Origin: Pelagerythrobacter marensis
Lineage (GTDB): Bacteria > Pseudomonadota > Alphaproteobacteria > Sphingomonadales > Sphingomonadaceae
DNA: 64,000 nucleotides
NCBI RefSeq assembly: GCF_036700095.1
Contig: NZ_CP144918.1
Location: forward strand, 187,001-251,000
Reading direction: 5' to 3'
Part shown: positions 44,910 through 53,993 of the stretch, in pieces
How the letters are laid out: each line of letters begins with the position of its first letter
Position numbering within the stretch: the stretch's first letter is position 1
The notes under the pieces: model-generated
What the model saw: the letters and a program-made list of their open reading frames with translations, nothing else
What the model was told of the DNA's origin: nothing
Databases searched by the model: none
Position numbers and translations under genes: made by a program

Positions 44910-46397
44910 ATGATTCCCCGTATAGTTATGGCGCTCGCCGCCGTCGCACTTCCCGTTTCCGCGATCGCCGAGGACGAGCCCAAGCCAACAGCTCCGGCTG
45001 CTTCCTACGAACCCAATTCCGCTTCCAGGACCTTCACCGGCACGTTCGGCGGGCGCAGTCTGCGTTATACCGCAACGGTGGAGGAACAGGTGCTGAAAGG
45101 CGACGACGGCACGCCCAAGGCGGCGATCGTGACAACCGCCTATGTCGCCGAACCGCGCGACCCCTCGCGCCCGGTGACGTTCCTGTTCAACGGCGGGCCG
45201 GGTTCCGGTTCGGTCTGGCTGCAGATGGGCGCTTTCGGCCCGCAACGGGTCGCCATTCCGTCCGACGCGCGCGACGACGGTGCGCCGCCTTTTCCCATCG
45301 TTCCCAACCCGGACTCGATCCTCGACGTCACCGACCTCGTCTTCATCGACCCGGTCGGCACCGGGTTCAGTCATACGATCGGCGACACCAAGGGCGAGGA
45401 ATACTGGGGCGTCACCAAGGACGCCAAATCGGTCGCGGCGGTCATCCGCAAGTGGATCAGCGAGAACGGCCGCTGGAACAGCCCCAAGTTCCTCGGCGGC
45501 GAAAGCTATGGCACGACCCGCTCCGCCGCTGTCGTGCACGAGCTGGAAGGCGGATACAACGACGTGTCGCTGAACGGCGTGATCCTGATTTCGACCGTGC
45601 TCGATTTCGGTGCCGGAGCAGAAACCGAAGGGGCGGAGCTGGGCTATATCACCACCCTGCCGACTATGGCGGCCACCGCGCTCTATCACGGCAAGGCTAC
45701 GGCGCCTTCGGTCGAACAATTCGTGGAGGAAGCGCGTCGGTTCGCGATCGGCCCCTACGCCGCTTTCCTGCTGAAAGGGCAGAATGCGAGCGCCAGCGAG
45801 CGCGCCGCGGTGCGGGCCGAACTGGCTCGCTTTACCGGCTTGTCGGAACAGTATCTCGAGCAAGCCGATCTTCGGGTGACCTCGGGGCGATTCTACAAGG
45901 AGCTGCTGCGCGACCGCGGGCTGACCGTGGGCCGGCTCGACAGCCGTTATACCGGCATCGATTACGACAATGCCGGCGAAACGCCCGACAACGATCCCAG
46001 CTTCTACGGGATCGACGGCGGTTACGCCGCTGCCATCAACCACTTCATGCGCGATACGATCGGTTATCGCACCGAGCGCGAGTACGTCACCATCGGCAAT
46101 GTCGGACCGTGGGATTGGCGGCTCCCCGGCGGACGCGACACCAATGCCTACCTCAACGTCGCCCCCTACCTCGGCAAGGCCATGCGCGAAAACGCCGATA
46201 TGCGGATCCTCGTCGCCCAGGGCTGGTACGATTTCGCCACGCCGTTCTTCGCTGCCGAATATGCCCTGACCCGCACCGGCTTTCCGCAGGATCGGATCGA
46301 ATGGCGGTATTACGATTCGGGCCACATGATGTACGTCCGCGACGAGGATCGCCGGAAGTTGTCAGACGATGTCCGCGCCTTCATCCGCGCGCGCTGA
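44910..46397 (+). CDS. Secreted S10-family serine carboxypeptidase-like peptidase
   Basis: 495 residues with signal peptide (ALPVSAIAED). Features of S10 peptidases are FLFNGGPGSGSVWL (oxyanion loop, about 91-104), FIDPVGTGFSH, nucleophile GGESYG (Ser199), Asp in QGWYDFATPF and His in DSGHMMYV near the C-terminus. It would act as a carboxypeptidase in the periplasm or outside the cell. ATG 44910 is the only good start. The following lipoprotein gene overlaps its 3' end by 29 bases. Confidence 0.92.
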   Translation: MIPRIVMALAAVALPVSAIAEDEPKPTAPAASYEPNSASRTFTGTFGGRSLRYTATVEEQVLKGDDGTPKAAIVTTAYVAEPRDPSRPVTFLFNGGPGSGSVWLQMGAFGPQRVAIPSDARDDGAPPFPIVPNPDSILDVTDLVFIDPVGTGFSHTIGDTKGEEYWGVTKDAKSVAAVIRKWISENGRWNSPKFLGGESYGTTRSAAVVHELEGGYNDVSLNGVILISTVLDFGAGAETEGAELGYITTLPTMAATALYHGKATAPSVEQFVEEARRFAIGPYAAFLLKGQNASASERAAVRAELARFTGLSEQYLEQADLRVTSGRFYKELLRDRGLTVGRLDSRYTGIDYDNAGETPDNDPSFYGIDGGYAAAINHFMRDTIGYRTEREYVTIGNVGPWDWRLPGGRDTNAYLNVAPYLGKAMRENADMRILVAQGWYDFATPFFAAEYALTRTGFPQDRIEWRYYDSGHMMYVRDEDRRKLSDDVRAFIRAR

Positions 46398-46962
46398 ACC
46401 GGGCGGCAGCGGTCGACTGGCGCTCTGCGCCGTCGTGTTCGCGCTGGCCGCCTGCAAGCCGCCGGCGGTCGACGACTATGTCGAGCGCGTGGCTCTGGAC
46501 GCTGCACAGTCGCGCGCAAGCGATCCGCTCCCCTCGCCCGACACGACGGGTGCGCTGTGGGCGGAAAGCGACCGGCCCGGGCGCATTCTCTATGGCAAGC
46601 CGGGCGAGGCGCCGTTGCTCGCGCTCGCGTGCGAAGCGGGCGCGGGCGCGCCGCGGATCCACATCACCCGCTATGTCGCCGCCGATCCCGAGGCGAAAGC
46701 CATACTGGCGCTGATCGGCAACGGGCATGTCGCCCGCGTCCCCGTCGACGCGACGTGGAACGGGCGGGCCTGGTTATGGGAAGGCTATATCGACGCCGAC
46801 GACCCCGGGCTGGACGTGCTGACCGGCCCGCGCCGCATCGAGGCGACCGTGCCGGGCGGAGGAACGGTCGACATCCACCCTAGCGCGCGCCCGCAGCATC
46901 TGGTCGAGGTTTGCCTTGGGCAACGTCCGCCGGGCGATCCGGTGCCGCCCGAGCAAGGGTGA
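46369..46962 (+). CDS. Conserved hypothetical lipoprotein
   Basis: 197 residues with a hydrophobic N-terminus ending in a lipobox (FALAAC, about residue 29). The mature part has alternating strands (LLALACEAG, RIHITRYVAAD, WEGYIDADDPG) and a C-terminal LVEVCLGQ, without a family I can name. Its start lies inside the S10 peptidase gene, so translational coupling is likely. The last 83 bases overlap the 3' end of the convergent dsbD gene, which is unusual and makes the exact end of one of the two worth checking. Confidence 0.7.
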   Translation: MSAPSSARAEPGGSGRLALCAVVFALAACKPPAVDDYVERVALDAAQSRASDPLPSPDTTGALWAESDRPGRILYGKPGEAPLLALACEAGAGAPRIHITRYVAADPEAKAILALIGNGHVARVPVDATWNGRAWLWEGYIDADDPGLDVLTGPRRIEATVPGGGTVDIHPSARPQHLVEVCLGQRPPGDPVPPEQG

Positions 46963-49009
46963 CCAGCGCATCCGGGCCCAGGACCTGTGGCAGTTGCCGC
47001 CCTTCCTTGCCCGGTTCGTACCAGAGATAGAGCGGAACGCCGGCCGCGCCGTGATCGGAAAGAAACTCGGTGATCGCCGGATCGCGGCGCGTCCAGTCCC
47101 CGCGCAGCGTCACCACGCCCGCGTTCAGGAAAGCCTCGCGCGTCGCCTCGCGCTCGATCGCGACGCTTTCGTTGACCTTGCAGCTCACGCACCAGTCGGC
47201 GGTAAACCAGACGAAGACCGGCCGGCCGGTGGCCCGCGCATCCGCCAGCGCCGCTTCGCTGAAGGGTAGAGGATCGAGCAGGCTTTCGGCCGCTTCGACC
47301 TCTTCGCTCACCAACCGCGGGAGAAAGGCGATCGCCGCCCCGGCGACCAGCAGAACCGCGAGCAGCCCGGCCCCGGATCGCGCGGCGGCACGGCGGCCGA
47401 CAATCGCCAGAATGGCGACGGTAGCGACAGTCAGGCCAGCCGCGCCCCACCCGAAAGCCGCGCCGCCGAGCCGGAAACACAGCCACAACAGCGCAAGAGC
47501 GGTCAGCGCCATAGGAACGGCCATGATCCTGCGGAACGTTTCCATCCACGGCCCCGGCCGCGGGAGCAGCCGCCGCAAGGCCGGAATCAAGCCGATCGCC
47601 AGGAAAGGCAAGGCAAGGCCAAGCCCCAGCGAAGCGAACAGCACCAGAGCTTCAAACGGCGGCAGGACCAGCGCCGCGCCCAGCGCCGCCGCCATGAACG
47701 GGCCGGTGCAGGGCGTGGCGACGAAGGCCGCCAGCACGCCGGTGGCGAAGGCCCCTGCCGGCTCGCCCCGGCGCGTCAGCGAGATCGAAGGCAATTCGAA
47801 CACCCCGGCAAGGTTGGCGGCGATCGCGGTCGCCAGCGCCAGAAGCCCGATCACCACACCCGGTTCCTGAAGCTGGAAAGCCCAGCCGACCGCTTCGCCG
47901 GCCGAGCGCAGCGCAAGCAGCAGCGCGCCCAGCCCGATGCAGGCGGTCAGCACGCCGGCAGTGTACGCGAACCCCTCGCGCCGCGCCTCGGCCTGGCTTT
48001 CGCCCGCTCTGGCGAGGCTGAGCGCCTTGAGGCTCAGGATCGGGAAGACGCAAGGCATGACATTGAGCAGCAGGCCGCCGGCGAGCGCTCCGAAAACGAG
48101 AATCCAGAACGGTGGCATCTCGCGCACCGGCACCGGCTTGCCGGCGCTCGGCACGGCCCCCGGCACCGCGGTGAAGCGAACCCCGACATCATGCGAAAAT
48201 GCCAGAATCCCTTCGAGCCTGGTCGGCTCGGGCTCACGCACGATCTCCGCCGGAAGGTTCAACTGGTCGAGGGGAACCTCGGCAACAAGCAGGTCGCCAT
48301 CGCGAAAGAATGTCTGTTCGCCCGCATAGCGCGGGCGCAGACCCCTGCCCAACTCGCGCTCCTCGACGAACAGATGCGGTGCGGAAAGGGCCATGTCGGC
48401 CGGGAGAGGAATGCCGACGCGCAGGCGCCGGTCCTCGATCGCGAAGTTCGCCCGGCTGTCGAGCATCGGTGCGATCGACGCACGCCAGCGCACGAAACGC
48501 GGATCGTCGTCGGCTGCGGCCGGATCGAGTTCGAGTTCGGCCCGCTGGGGAACGCACAGCTTGTCGGTACAGGCCAGATAGTCCGCCACGACGCCGATCG
48601 GTTCGATCTCTTCGATATTCGCCCCGCGTGGCACGCGAATCGGCACGAGGACCGTATAAGGCCCTTCGTAGACGTGATTCATCAACCCGCCGATCACCAG
48701 CCGGCGCGGCACCGGATAGAGCGGCTCGCCTGCCGACCAGCCCCGCGGCAGGTCCCAGGCCAGCTCCATGCCCAGCCCGGCATCGCCCGGGTTCGACCAG
48801 TATCCGTGCCATTCGTCCGTCCGGGGCACGAAATGGAGCGCCAGCATCCATTCGTCGCCCGCCGTCGGCGGACCGTCGGCGGCCAGTTCGGCGCGGATAT
48901 TGTCGTCCGCGATCTCGGGCTGCGCCGCCGCGCCGGCGGGAATCAGCAGGGCCAGCGCGGCAAGCAGTGCCAGCACGGCCCACGCGAACCGGCGCGCGCC
49001 CCCGTCCAT
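46880..49009 (-). CDS. dsbD: Thiol:disulfide interchange protein DsbD-like
   Basis: Inner-membrane electron carrier from cytoplasmic thioredoxin to periplasmic thiol proteins, ScsB/DsbD type. About 709 residues: signal peptide (ALLAALALLIPAGAAAQ), an N-terminal periplasmic domain with CTDKLC (TDKLC is the family signature), a membrane domain of eight helices with NVMPCVFPILSLKAL and FVATPCTGPFM supplying the redox Cys pair, and a C-terminal thioredoxin domain with DWCVSC. Start at 49009 is assumed; 49033 is an alternative with no clear ribosome site. Divergent from the UbiH-type gene. Confidence 0.92.
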   Translation of the reverse strand: MDGGARRFAWAVLALLAALALLIPAGAAAQPEIADDNIRAELAADGPPTAGDEWMLALHFVPRTDEWHGYWSNPGDAGLGMELAWDLPRGWSAGEPLYPVPRRLVIGGLMNHVYEGPYTVLVPIRVPRGANIEEIEPIGVVADYLACTDKLCVPQRAELELDPAAADDDPRFVRWRASIAPMLDSRANFAIEDRRLRVGIPLPADMALSAPHLFVEERELGRGLRPRYAGEQTFFRDGDLLVAEVPLDQLNLPAEIVREPEPTRLEGILAFSHDVGVRFTAVPGAVPSAGKPVPVREMPPFWILVFGALAGGLLLNVMPCVFPILSLKALSLARAGESQAEARREGFAYTAGVLTACIGLGALLLALRSAGEAVGWAFQLQEPGVVIGLLALATAIAANLAGVFELPSISLTRRGEPAGAFATGVLAAFVATPCTGPFMAAALGAALVLPPFEALVLFASLGLGLALPFLAIGLIPALRRLLPRPGPWMETFRRIMAVPMALTALALLWLCFRLGGAAFGWGAAGLTVATVAILAIVGRRAAARSGAGLLAVLLVAGAAIAFLPRLVSEEVEAAESLLDPLPFSEAALADARATGRPVFVWFTADWCVSCKVNESVAIEREATREAFLNAGVVTLRGDWTRRDPAITEFLSDHGAAGVPLYLWYEPGKEGRQLPQVLGPDALVTLARAAPDRPADVAQGKPRPDAAGAR

Positions 49010-49073
49010 TGTCCTTGCTTCGATCACAGCCATGGCCCTAGGACGGCGAAAGGATTACCGCAACGAGAAGGCG

Positions 49074-50285
49074 ATGAACGACACGCGCGACCTGCTGATC
49101 CTGGGCGGTGGCCTGGTGGGCATGACCCTGGCCCTGACCGCAGCGCGGCAGGGATTGTCGAGCCACGTGGTCGACCGGGCGGACTCCGCCGAACTGACCG
49201 CCGACGGTTTCGACGGCCGCGCAAGCGCGATCTCGACCGCGAGCTGGAACCTGTTCGCGAATATCGGCCTGGCCGCCACGCTGGAGCCGCATGGATGCCC
49301 GATCGAATCGATCGCGGTGACCGACCAGCTGCGCCCGGGCAGGATCGATTTCCGCCCCGAACCGCACGAGGGATCGCTGGGGCGCATGTTCGCCAACCGC
49401 ACCCTGCGCCTCGCCCTGTTCGAAGCGGCCGCGCAGGAACCGCTGATCGCCTGGCATGCGAAAGCCGAAATAATCGGACGCGACAGGGGAGAGCACGCGG
49501 TTTCCGCCCGGCTGGCGGACGGCCGCACGCTGCACGCCGGCCTGATGGTCGGGGCGGAAGGCCGGATGTCGCCCACGCGCGAAGAGGCCGCGCTCAAGGT
49601 CGCGAAGTGGCAATATGGCCATCGCGCGATCGTCGCCGGGCTCGAACATGCCCTGCCGCACGAAGGGGTTGCGTGGGAGATTTTCTATCCCACCGGTCCG
49701 TTCGCGCTGCTTCCGATGCGCAGCACCGACGGCTCGCACCGGAGCGCGCTGGTCTGGACGGTGGACGAAAAGGACGCGGCCGGGACGCTCAAGCTGTCCG
49801 ATCGCGCCTTCCGGGCCGAAGCGGAAAAGAGAATGGGCGACATTTTCGGCGGTGTCGTCGCGGTCGGGCCGCGCTCGTCGTTCCCGCTGGGGTTCCATCA
49901 CACGGCGCGGATCACCGGGCAGCGCCTGGCGCTCGTGGGCGATGCGGCCCACGGCATCCATCCCATCGCGGGCCAGGGGCTCAACCTCGGCCTGCGCGAC
50001 GTCGGCGCGCTGGTGGAAGTGCTGGCGGAAGGGGCCCGGCTGGGCCTCGATCCGGGCGATGCGCAAATGCTCGCGCGGTACGAACGCTGGCGCGGGCTCG
50101 ATTCGTTCATGGTCGCGCTCGCGACCGACGGCCTCACACGGCTGTTCGGCATTCCCGGCCGAACGGCCTCGGTCATCCGGCGCACCGGCATGGCGGGCGT
50201 CCAGCGGATTCCCGCGCTCAAACACTGGTTCATGGACGAGGCGCGCGGCGTGTCGGGCGACGTGCCCGAACTCATGCGCGGATGA
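49074..50285 (+). CDS. UbiH/UbiF/COQ6-family FAD monooxygenase
   Basis: 403-residue flavoprotein hydroxylase of ubiquinone biosynthesis. It shows the FAD dinucleotide fold at the N-terminus (LLILGGGLVGMTLALTAA), the DGRASAIS element near residue 47, and the second FAD motif GDAAHGIHPIAGQGLNLGLRD (about 293-313). The DGRASAIS/GQGLN combination marks the Ubi hydroxylase group, but which ring position it hydroxylates (UbiH, UbiF, UbiI or alphaproteobacterial UbiL) is not decidable here. ATG 49074 has GAGAAGG upstream; the longer open frame from 48768 overlaps dsbD. Confidence 0.9.
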   Translation: MNDTRDLLILGGGLVGMTLALTAARQGLSSHVVDRADSAELTADGFDGRASAISTASWNLFANIGLAATLEPHGCPIESIAVTDQLRPGRIDFRPEPHEGSLGRMFANRTLRLALFEAAAQEPLIAWHAKAEIIGRDRGEHAVSARLADGRTLHAGLMVGAEGRMSPTREEAALKVAKWQYGHRAIVAGLEHALPHEGVAWEIFYPTGPFALLPMRSTDGSHRSALVWTVDEKDAAGTLKLSDRAFRAEAEKRMGDIFGGVVAVGPRSSFPLGFHHTARITGQRLALVGDAAHGIHPIAGQGLNLGLRDVGALVEVLAEGARLGLDPGDAQMLARYERWRGLDSFMVALATDGLTRLFGIPGRTASVIRRTGMAGVQRIPALKHWFMDEARGVSGDVPELMRG

Positions 50286-50302
50286 CCCGGCGTCGTTCCC
50301 GG

Positions 50303-50324
50303 CGAGGCCGAAACGGCGCCCGCC
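50303..50324. repeat. GC-rich hairpin sharing AGGCCGAAACGGC with the hairpin at 35906
   Basis: AGGCCGAAACGGC at 50305-50317 is identical to 35913-35925, and the next bases are similar (CGCCCGC against CCGGCCCGC). Both copies lie between convergent genes and fold around CCG-AAA-CGG or nearby GC stems. It may be a shared terminator type or a small dispersed intergenic repeat. Confidence 0.35.
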
Positions 50325-50343
50325 CGCCGCGACGAAAACGGCG

Positions 50344-51258
50344 CTATTCGTCCTCCGCCGGATTCTCCGCCGGGCTGGGCTGTTCGATCTGATTGCCCAG
50401 CCCGTCGCGCAGGCGGCGGGGTTCGAGCACGGCCGAGGTTTCGATCAGGTCGAGCGCCTGCCGGGCCGCGACATAGCGCTCGGCATCGGCAATCCATCGC
50501 TCCGCCTGGGCCGCGCCGGGCATCTTGCCCACTTCCTCAATCGCCTTGTTCACCCGGCCGCTTTCGAGGAAGAACCGCGCCCGCTCTATTCGCCGCTGCG
50601 GCTGGGGCGAGGGGGTCGTTTCGCGGCGTATCACGAACAATTGGCCGAGTTCGTGGCCGATCCGTTCCAGAAGCGGGGCATCCTTCGCTTCGGTCAATTG
50701 CGGGGCGAGCCCTTCGAGCCGGGCGACGAGAACATCCAGCGTTACCGGATTGCGCGAAAATTCGATGATGGTGTTGACCGCATTGGGCTTGGCGTCGCCG
50801 AACCGCAAGCGCAACTGGTCGGCGAGATAGCCCAGTTCGGCCCCCCGATCGAGCGCGCGCCGGGTGGCGAAGGCGATCAGGAGCCCTTCGGCCCGCGCCG
50901 CATTGCCGGCGGCGGCCTGCGCCTGCAGGTCCAGCCGCGCGAGCCGCTGCTCGGCCGCGGCCAGCCGCTGATCGAACCCGCCCTGCTGCTCCGCCGCCTG
51001 CTCGGCCCGTTCTTCCGCGACCGTGGGCGGTGTAGCGGAAGGAGAAGGCAGCGGCGCGGGGGAGGCAGAACCGTCGCCCGCAACCGGTTCGGCCACCGGC
51101 TGCGCCGGCGCCTCGTCGCCGGCCATGCCGAAATCGACGCCGGAACGCCACGCGAAATAGCCGACCAGCAGCGCGCCCAGCAGGAAAGCGGCCACCGCAA
51201 CCGCCAGAATGGGCTTGAGAGAGCCGCCGGAAGGGGTTTGATTTGCGTATCTGTCCAT
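50344..51258 (-). CDS. Mitofilin-like inner-membrane protein downstream of hemD
   Basis: 304 residues: a short cytoplasmic N-terminus, one transmembrane helix (about 14-35, LAVAVAAFLLGALLVGYFAW), a Pro/Ala-rich linker, a coiled-coil stretch (about 75-120, AEERAEQAAEQ...AAEQRLARLD) and a helical C-terminal domain. Alphaproteobacteria commonly carry such a mitofilin-like (COG4223) protein after hemC-hemD, proposed to be related to the cristae protein Mic60. ATG 51258 is chosen because the transmembrane helix then has a normal N-terminus. The gap to hemD is 51 bases. Confidence 0.78.
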   Translation of the reverse strand: MDRYANQTPSGGSLKPILAVAVAAFLLGALLVGYFAWRSGVDFGMAGDEAPAQPVAEPVAGDGSASPAPLPSPSATPPTVAEERAEQAAEQQGGFDQRLAAAEQRLARLDLQAQAAAGNAARAEGLLIAFATRRALDRGAELGYLADQLRLRFGDAKPNAVNTIIEFSRNPVTLDVLVARLEGLAPQLTEAKDAPLLERIGHELGQLFVIRRETTPSPQPQRRIERARFFLESGRVNKAIEEVGKMPGAAQAERWIADAERYVAARQALDLIETSAVLEPRRLRDGLGNQIEQPSPAENPAEDE

Positions 51259-51309
51259 CGAAATCCGTTCTGCTACCCGCATGCCCTTGCAGGTGCCGAC
51301 CCCCACCGG

Positions 51310-51993
51310 TCAATGGCACATGTCGCGCGCCAATGCCAGCAGGGCGCTATCCGACGGATGCGAAGCGGCGCCCACGTCTCGCCAGCCCTCGCCGGCGAGC
51401 TGCGCAATCCGCGGCGCGAGCGCGGCGATCGCCACGGCCGCGCGGCTCACCCCGCAACGGTCGCACTCTTGCGCGAAATGGCATGCAGCCTCGCCCGAAT
51501 GGAGGAGCACCAGCGCTCCGTCGCAGAGGCGCTCGGCCAGGCCGGGCGGGAACCGGCCGTAGTCGACGCGATAGACGATGCGCGTTTCGATCGACACGCC
51601 CGGCGGCGGCGACAGCGGTCGATGCCGTTCTCCGGCCAGGCGCAGCAACCGCAGCGGCGCCTGCGGCCGCAGCGCGTCCACCACGCGCTGCAAGCCGCCT
51701 TCGCCCGCTATCCCCACCCGCAACCCGGCATCGCGCGCCGCATCGGCCGTTGCCTCGCCCACGACATGCGCCGTGCCGCCCTGCCAGCGCGCCAGTGCCG
51801 GGCCGGCGTGGCGCACGGCATTGGCGCTGCCCAGCAGCAAGGCGTCGAAGGCGGCTGCGGACGGCGCCTCCCAGGCGACCGGGGCGACGCTGGCCAGCGG
51901 ATGCCCTTCGGCGGGCAGTCCGGCCGCACGGGCCGCATCCAGCGTCGCCGAAAGGCCGGGTTCCGGCCGAATGACGACAATCGGCCGAGTCAT
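51310..51993 (-). CDS. hemD: Uroporphyrinogen-III synthase
   Basis: 227 residues; closes and inverts ring D of hydroxymethylbilane in tetrapyrrole synthesis. HemD sequences are poorly conserved, and the call rests on length, the IVVIRPEPG opening, the FDALLLGSANAVRHAG and VVGEATADAARDAGL segments, and the ATGA overlap with hemC, which fits the standard hemC-hemD arrangement. ATG 51993 is set by that overlap. Confidence 0.88.
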   Translation of the reverse strand: MTRPIVVIRPEPGLSATLDAARAAGLPAEGHPLASVAPVAWEAPSAAAFDALLLGSANAVRHAGPALARWQGGTAHVVGEATADAARDAGLRVGIAGEGGLQRVVDALRPQAPLRLLRLAGERHRPLSPPPGVSIETRIVYRVDYGRFPPGLAERLCDGALVLLHSGEAACHFAQECDRCGVSRAAVAIAALAPRIAQLAGEGWRDVGAASHPSDSALLALARDMCH

Positions 51994-52919
51994 GCCGACC
52001 CGGTGAAATGGACCGCTATCCCCGCGCTCGCCCGGGCAAGCAGATCGGCCGCGAGCGCGGCAGGCGGGCCGGCATCGCCGGGGGCGGCACGGCATTCACC
52101 CTCCACCCGTTCGTTGCCGTCGGGGCTGAACAGCGCAGCGCGCAAGCGAAGGGCATCGCCTTCGCGGGTCGACAGCGCCGCCACCGGGCTGTGACAGGTC
52201 GCGCCGAGAGCGGCCAGCAGCGCGCGCTCCGCCATGACGCTCGCGCGCGAGAATCCGTCGTCGATGGCCGCGATCAGTGCGCGCGTCTGCGTGTCGCCTG
52301 CCAGGCATTCGATGCCGATCGCCCCCTGAGCCGGCGCCGGCAGCCAATCGCCGGGGTCGAGCGGGGTGCCGACCCCGTTCTCGCCCAGCCGCGCCAGCCC
52401 CGCTGCTGCGAGCAGGGTCACGTCGGCCTCGCCCGCGGCAAGCTTCGCCAGCCGCGTCGCGACGTTGCCGCGAAACGTGACGATCTCGCAATCGGGCCGG
52501 CGATGGAGCATCTGCGCCGCGCGTCGCGGGGCGCTGGTCCCCACTCTTGCTCCGCGGGGAATTTCCGCCAGGCTGGCCGCCCCGATCAGCACGTCGCGCA
52601 CATCGGCGCGCGGCAGGATCGCCGCGATGGCGAGTATTTCCGGCCGCAGCGTCTCCACATCCTTCATCGAATGGACTGCGCCGTCGATGCGCCCTTCTGC
52701 AAGCCACTGGTCGAGTTCTTTCGTCCACAGCGCCTTGCCCCCGATCTCGGCCAGGGGGCGATCCTGGACCTTGTCGCCGCTGGCACGCACGGGCACCAGC
52801 TCGATCGCGCTTTCAGGCCATCCGTGGGCGGCGCACAGCCGCGCCCGCGCCTCGCGCGCCTGGGCCATGGCGAGCGGCGACTGACGGGTTCCGAGGCGAA
52901 GCTTTGGCGGATCGATCAT
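51990..52919 (-). CDS. hemC: Porphobilinogen deaminase (hydroxymethylbilane synthase)
   Basis: 309 residues; polymerises four porphobilinogens in heme synthesis. Motifs are LRLGTRQSPLAMAQA, GDKVQDRPLAEIGGKALWTKELD (split, about 48-70), DGAVHSMKDVET, GTSAPRRAAQ, FRGNVATRLAKL and ATCHSPVAA, whose Cys carries the dipyrromethane cofactor. ATG 52919 lies 45 bases from the divergent tsaD start, so the two share a short promoter region. The open frame to 53591 is an antisense extension. Confidence 0.96.
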   Translation of the reverse strand: MIDPPKLRLGTRQSPLAMAQAREARARLCAAHGWPESAIELVPVRASGDKVQDRPLAEIGGKALWTKELDQWLAEGRIDGAVHSMKDVETLRPEILAIAAILPRADVRDVLIGAASLAEIPRGARVGTSAPRRAAQMLHRRPDCEIVTFRGNVATRLAKLAAGEADVTLLAAAGLARLGENGVGTPLDPGDWLPAPAQGAIGIECLAGDTQTRALIAAIDDGFSRASVMAERALLAALGATCHSPVAALSTREGDALRLRAALFSPDGNERVEGECRAAPGDAGPPAALAADLLARASAGIAVHFTGSA

Positions 52920-52964
52920 GAGCGATGCTTGCCCTAGCGAGCCAATTTGTTCAGGGAAAGCGGC

Positions 52965-53993
52965 ATGGGGATCGTGCTTGGCATCGAATCGAGCTGCGAC
53001 GAGACTGCGGCCGCCCTCGTCACCACCGACAGGCGGATCGTGGCGCAGCGCATTGCGTCGCAGGACGCGGAGCACGCACCCTATGGCGGCGTGGTGCCCG
53101 AAATCGCGGCGCGCGCCCATGCGGAACGGCTGACCCCGATGATCGAAGCAGTGATGGCGGAGGCGGGCCTCGAACTCGCCGATCTCGACGCGATCGCGGC
53201 GACCGCCGGGCCGGGGCTGATCGGCGGGGTCATGGTCGGGCTGGTCAGCGCCAAGGCACTGGCGATGGCGGGCGAGGTGCCGCTGATCGCGATCAATCAC
53301 CTCGAAGGCCATGCCCTTTCTCCGCGCCTCGCCGACCCGGGCCTTGCCTTCCCTTACGCGCTCCTGCTGGTTTCCGGCGGCCATTGCCAGATCCTGCGGG
53401 TCGAGGGTGTCGGCCGGTATCGGCGCCTGGCGACCACGATCGACGACGCGCTGGGCGAAGCGTTCGACAAGACGGCCAAGATTCTCGGCCTCGGCTTTCC
53501 CGGCGGCCCTGCGGTCGAGCGGCTGGCGCGCGAAGGCGACCCCCGTGCCGTGCCCCTGCCCCGGCCGCTGGTCGGCAGCGGGGAGCCGCATTTCAGCTTC
53601 GCCGGGCTCAAGAGCGCGGTCCTGCGCGCGAGGGAAAGCGGCCGCTATCGGGACGCGGACATCGCCGCCAGCTTCCAGCAGGCCGCGCTCGATTGCGTGA
53701 TCGACCGGCTGACGGTCGCGCTGGAAGCGATCGAGCCGGTGCCGGCGCTGGTCGTGGCGGGCGGAGTGGCCGCGAATCAGGCGATACGCGGCGCGCTGGA
53801 AGATTTCGCGGGCAAGCGCGAGCTGCGGTTCGTGGCGCCGCCGCTCGCGCTGTGCACCGACAACGCGGCGATGATCGCCTGGGCGGGCTGCGAGCGGCTG
53901 GGCCAGTCCGACCCGCTCGACATCGCGGCGCGACCGCGCTGGCCGCTCGATCCCGAGGCGGAGCCGGTGCGCGGCGCGGGGTACAAGGCATGA
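52965..53993 (+). CDS. tsaD: tRNA threonylcarbamoyladenosine synthase subunit TsaD
   Basis: 342 residues; with TsaB and TsaE it transfers threonylcarbamoyl to A37 of ANN-decoding tRNAs. Motifs are [41 protein letters not shown], the metal-binding HLEGH (His112, His116) and [14 protein letters not shown] 52965 is preceded by AGGGAAAG; a TTG at 52947 opens the frame. The gpsA start overlaps its stop by ATGA. Confidence 0.97.
   Translation: MGIVLGIESSCDETAAALVTTDRRIVAQRIASQDAEHAPYGGVVPEIAARAHAERLTPMIEAVMAEAGLELADLDAIAATAGPGLIGGVMVGLVSAKALAMAGEVPLIAINHLEGHALSPRLADPGLAFPYALLLVSGGHCQILRVEGVGRYRRLATTIDDALGEAFDKTAKILGLGFPGGPAVERLAREGDPRAVPLPRPLVGSGEPHFSFAGLKSAVLRARESGRYRDADIAASFQQAALDCVIDRLTVALEAIEPVPALVVAGGVAANQAIRGALEDFAGKRELRFVAPPLALCTDNAAMIAWAGCERLGQSDPLDIAARPRWPLDPEAEPVRGAGYKA

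Noticed and set aside
48191-50392. Very long plus-strand frame across dsbD and the UbiH-type gene
   Set aside because: It is antisense to dsbD and out of frame with the monooxygenase; the composition is Arg/Pro-rich as in other G+C-driven shadows.
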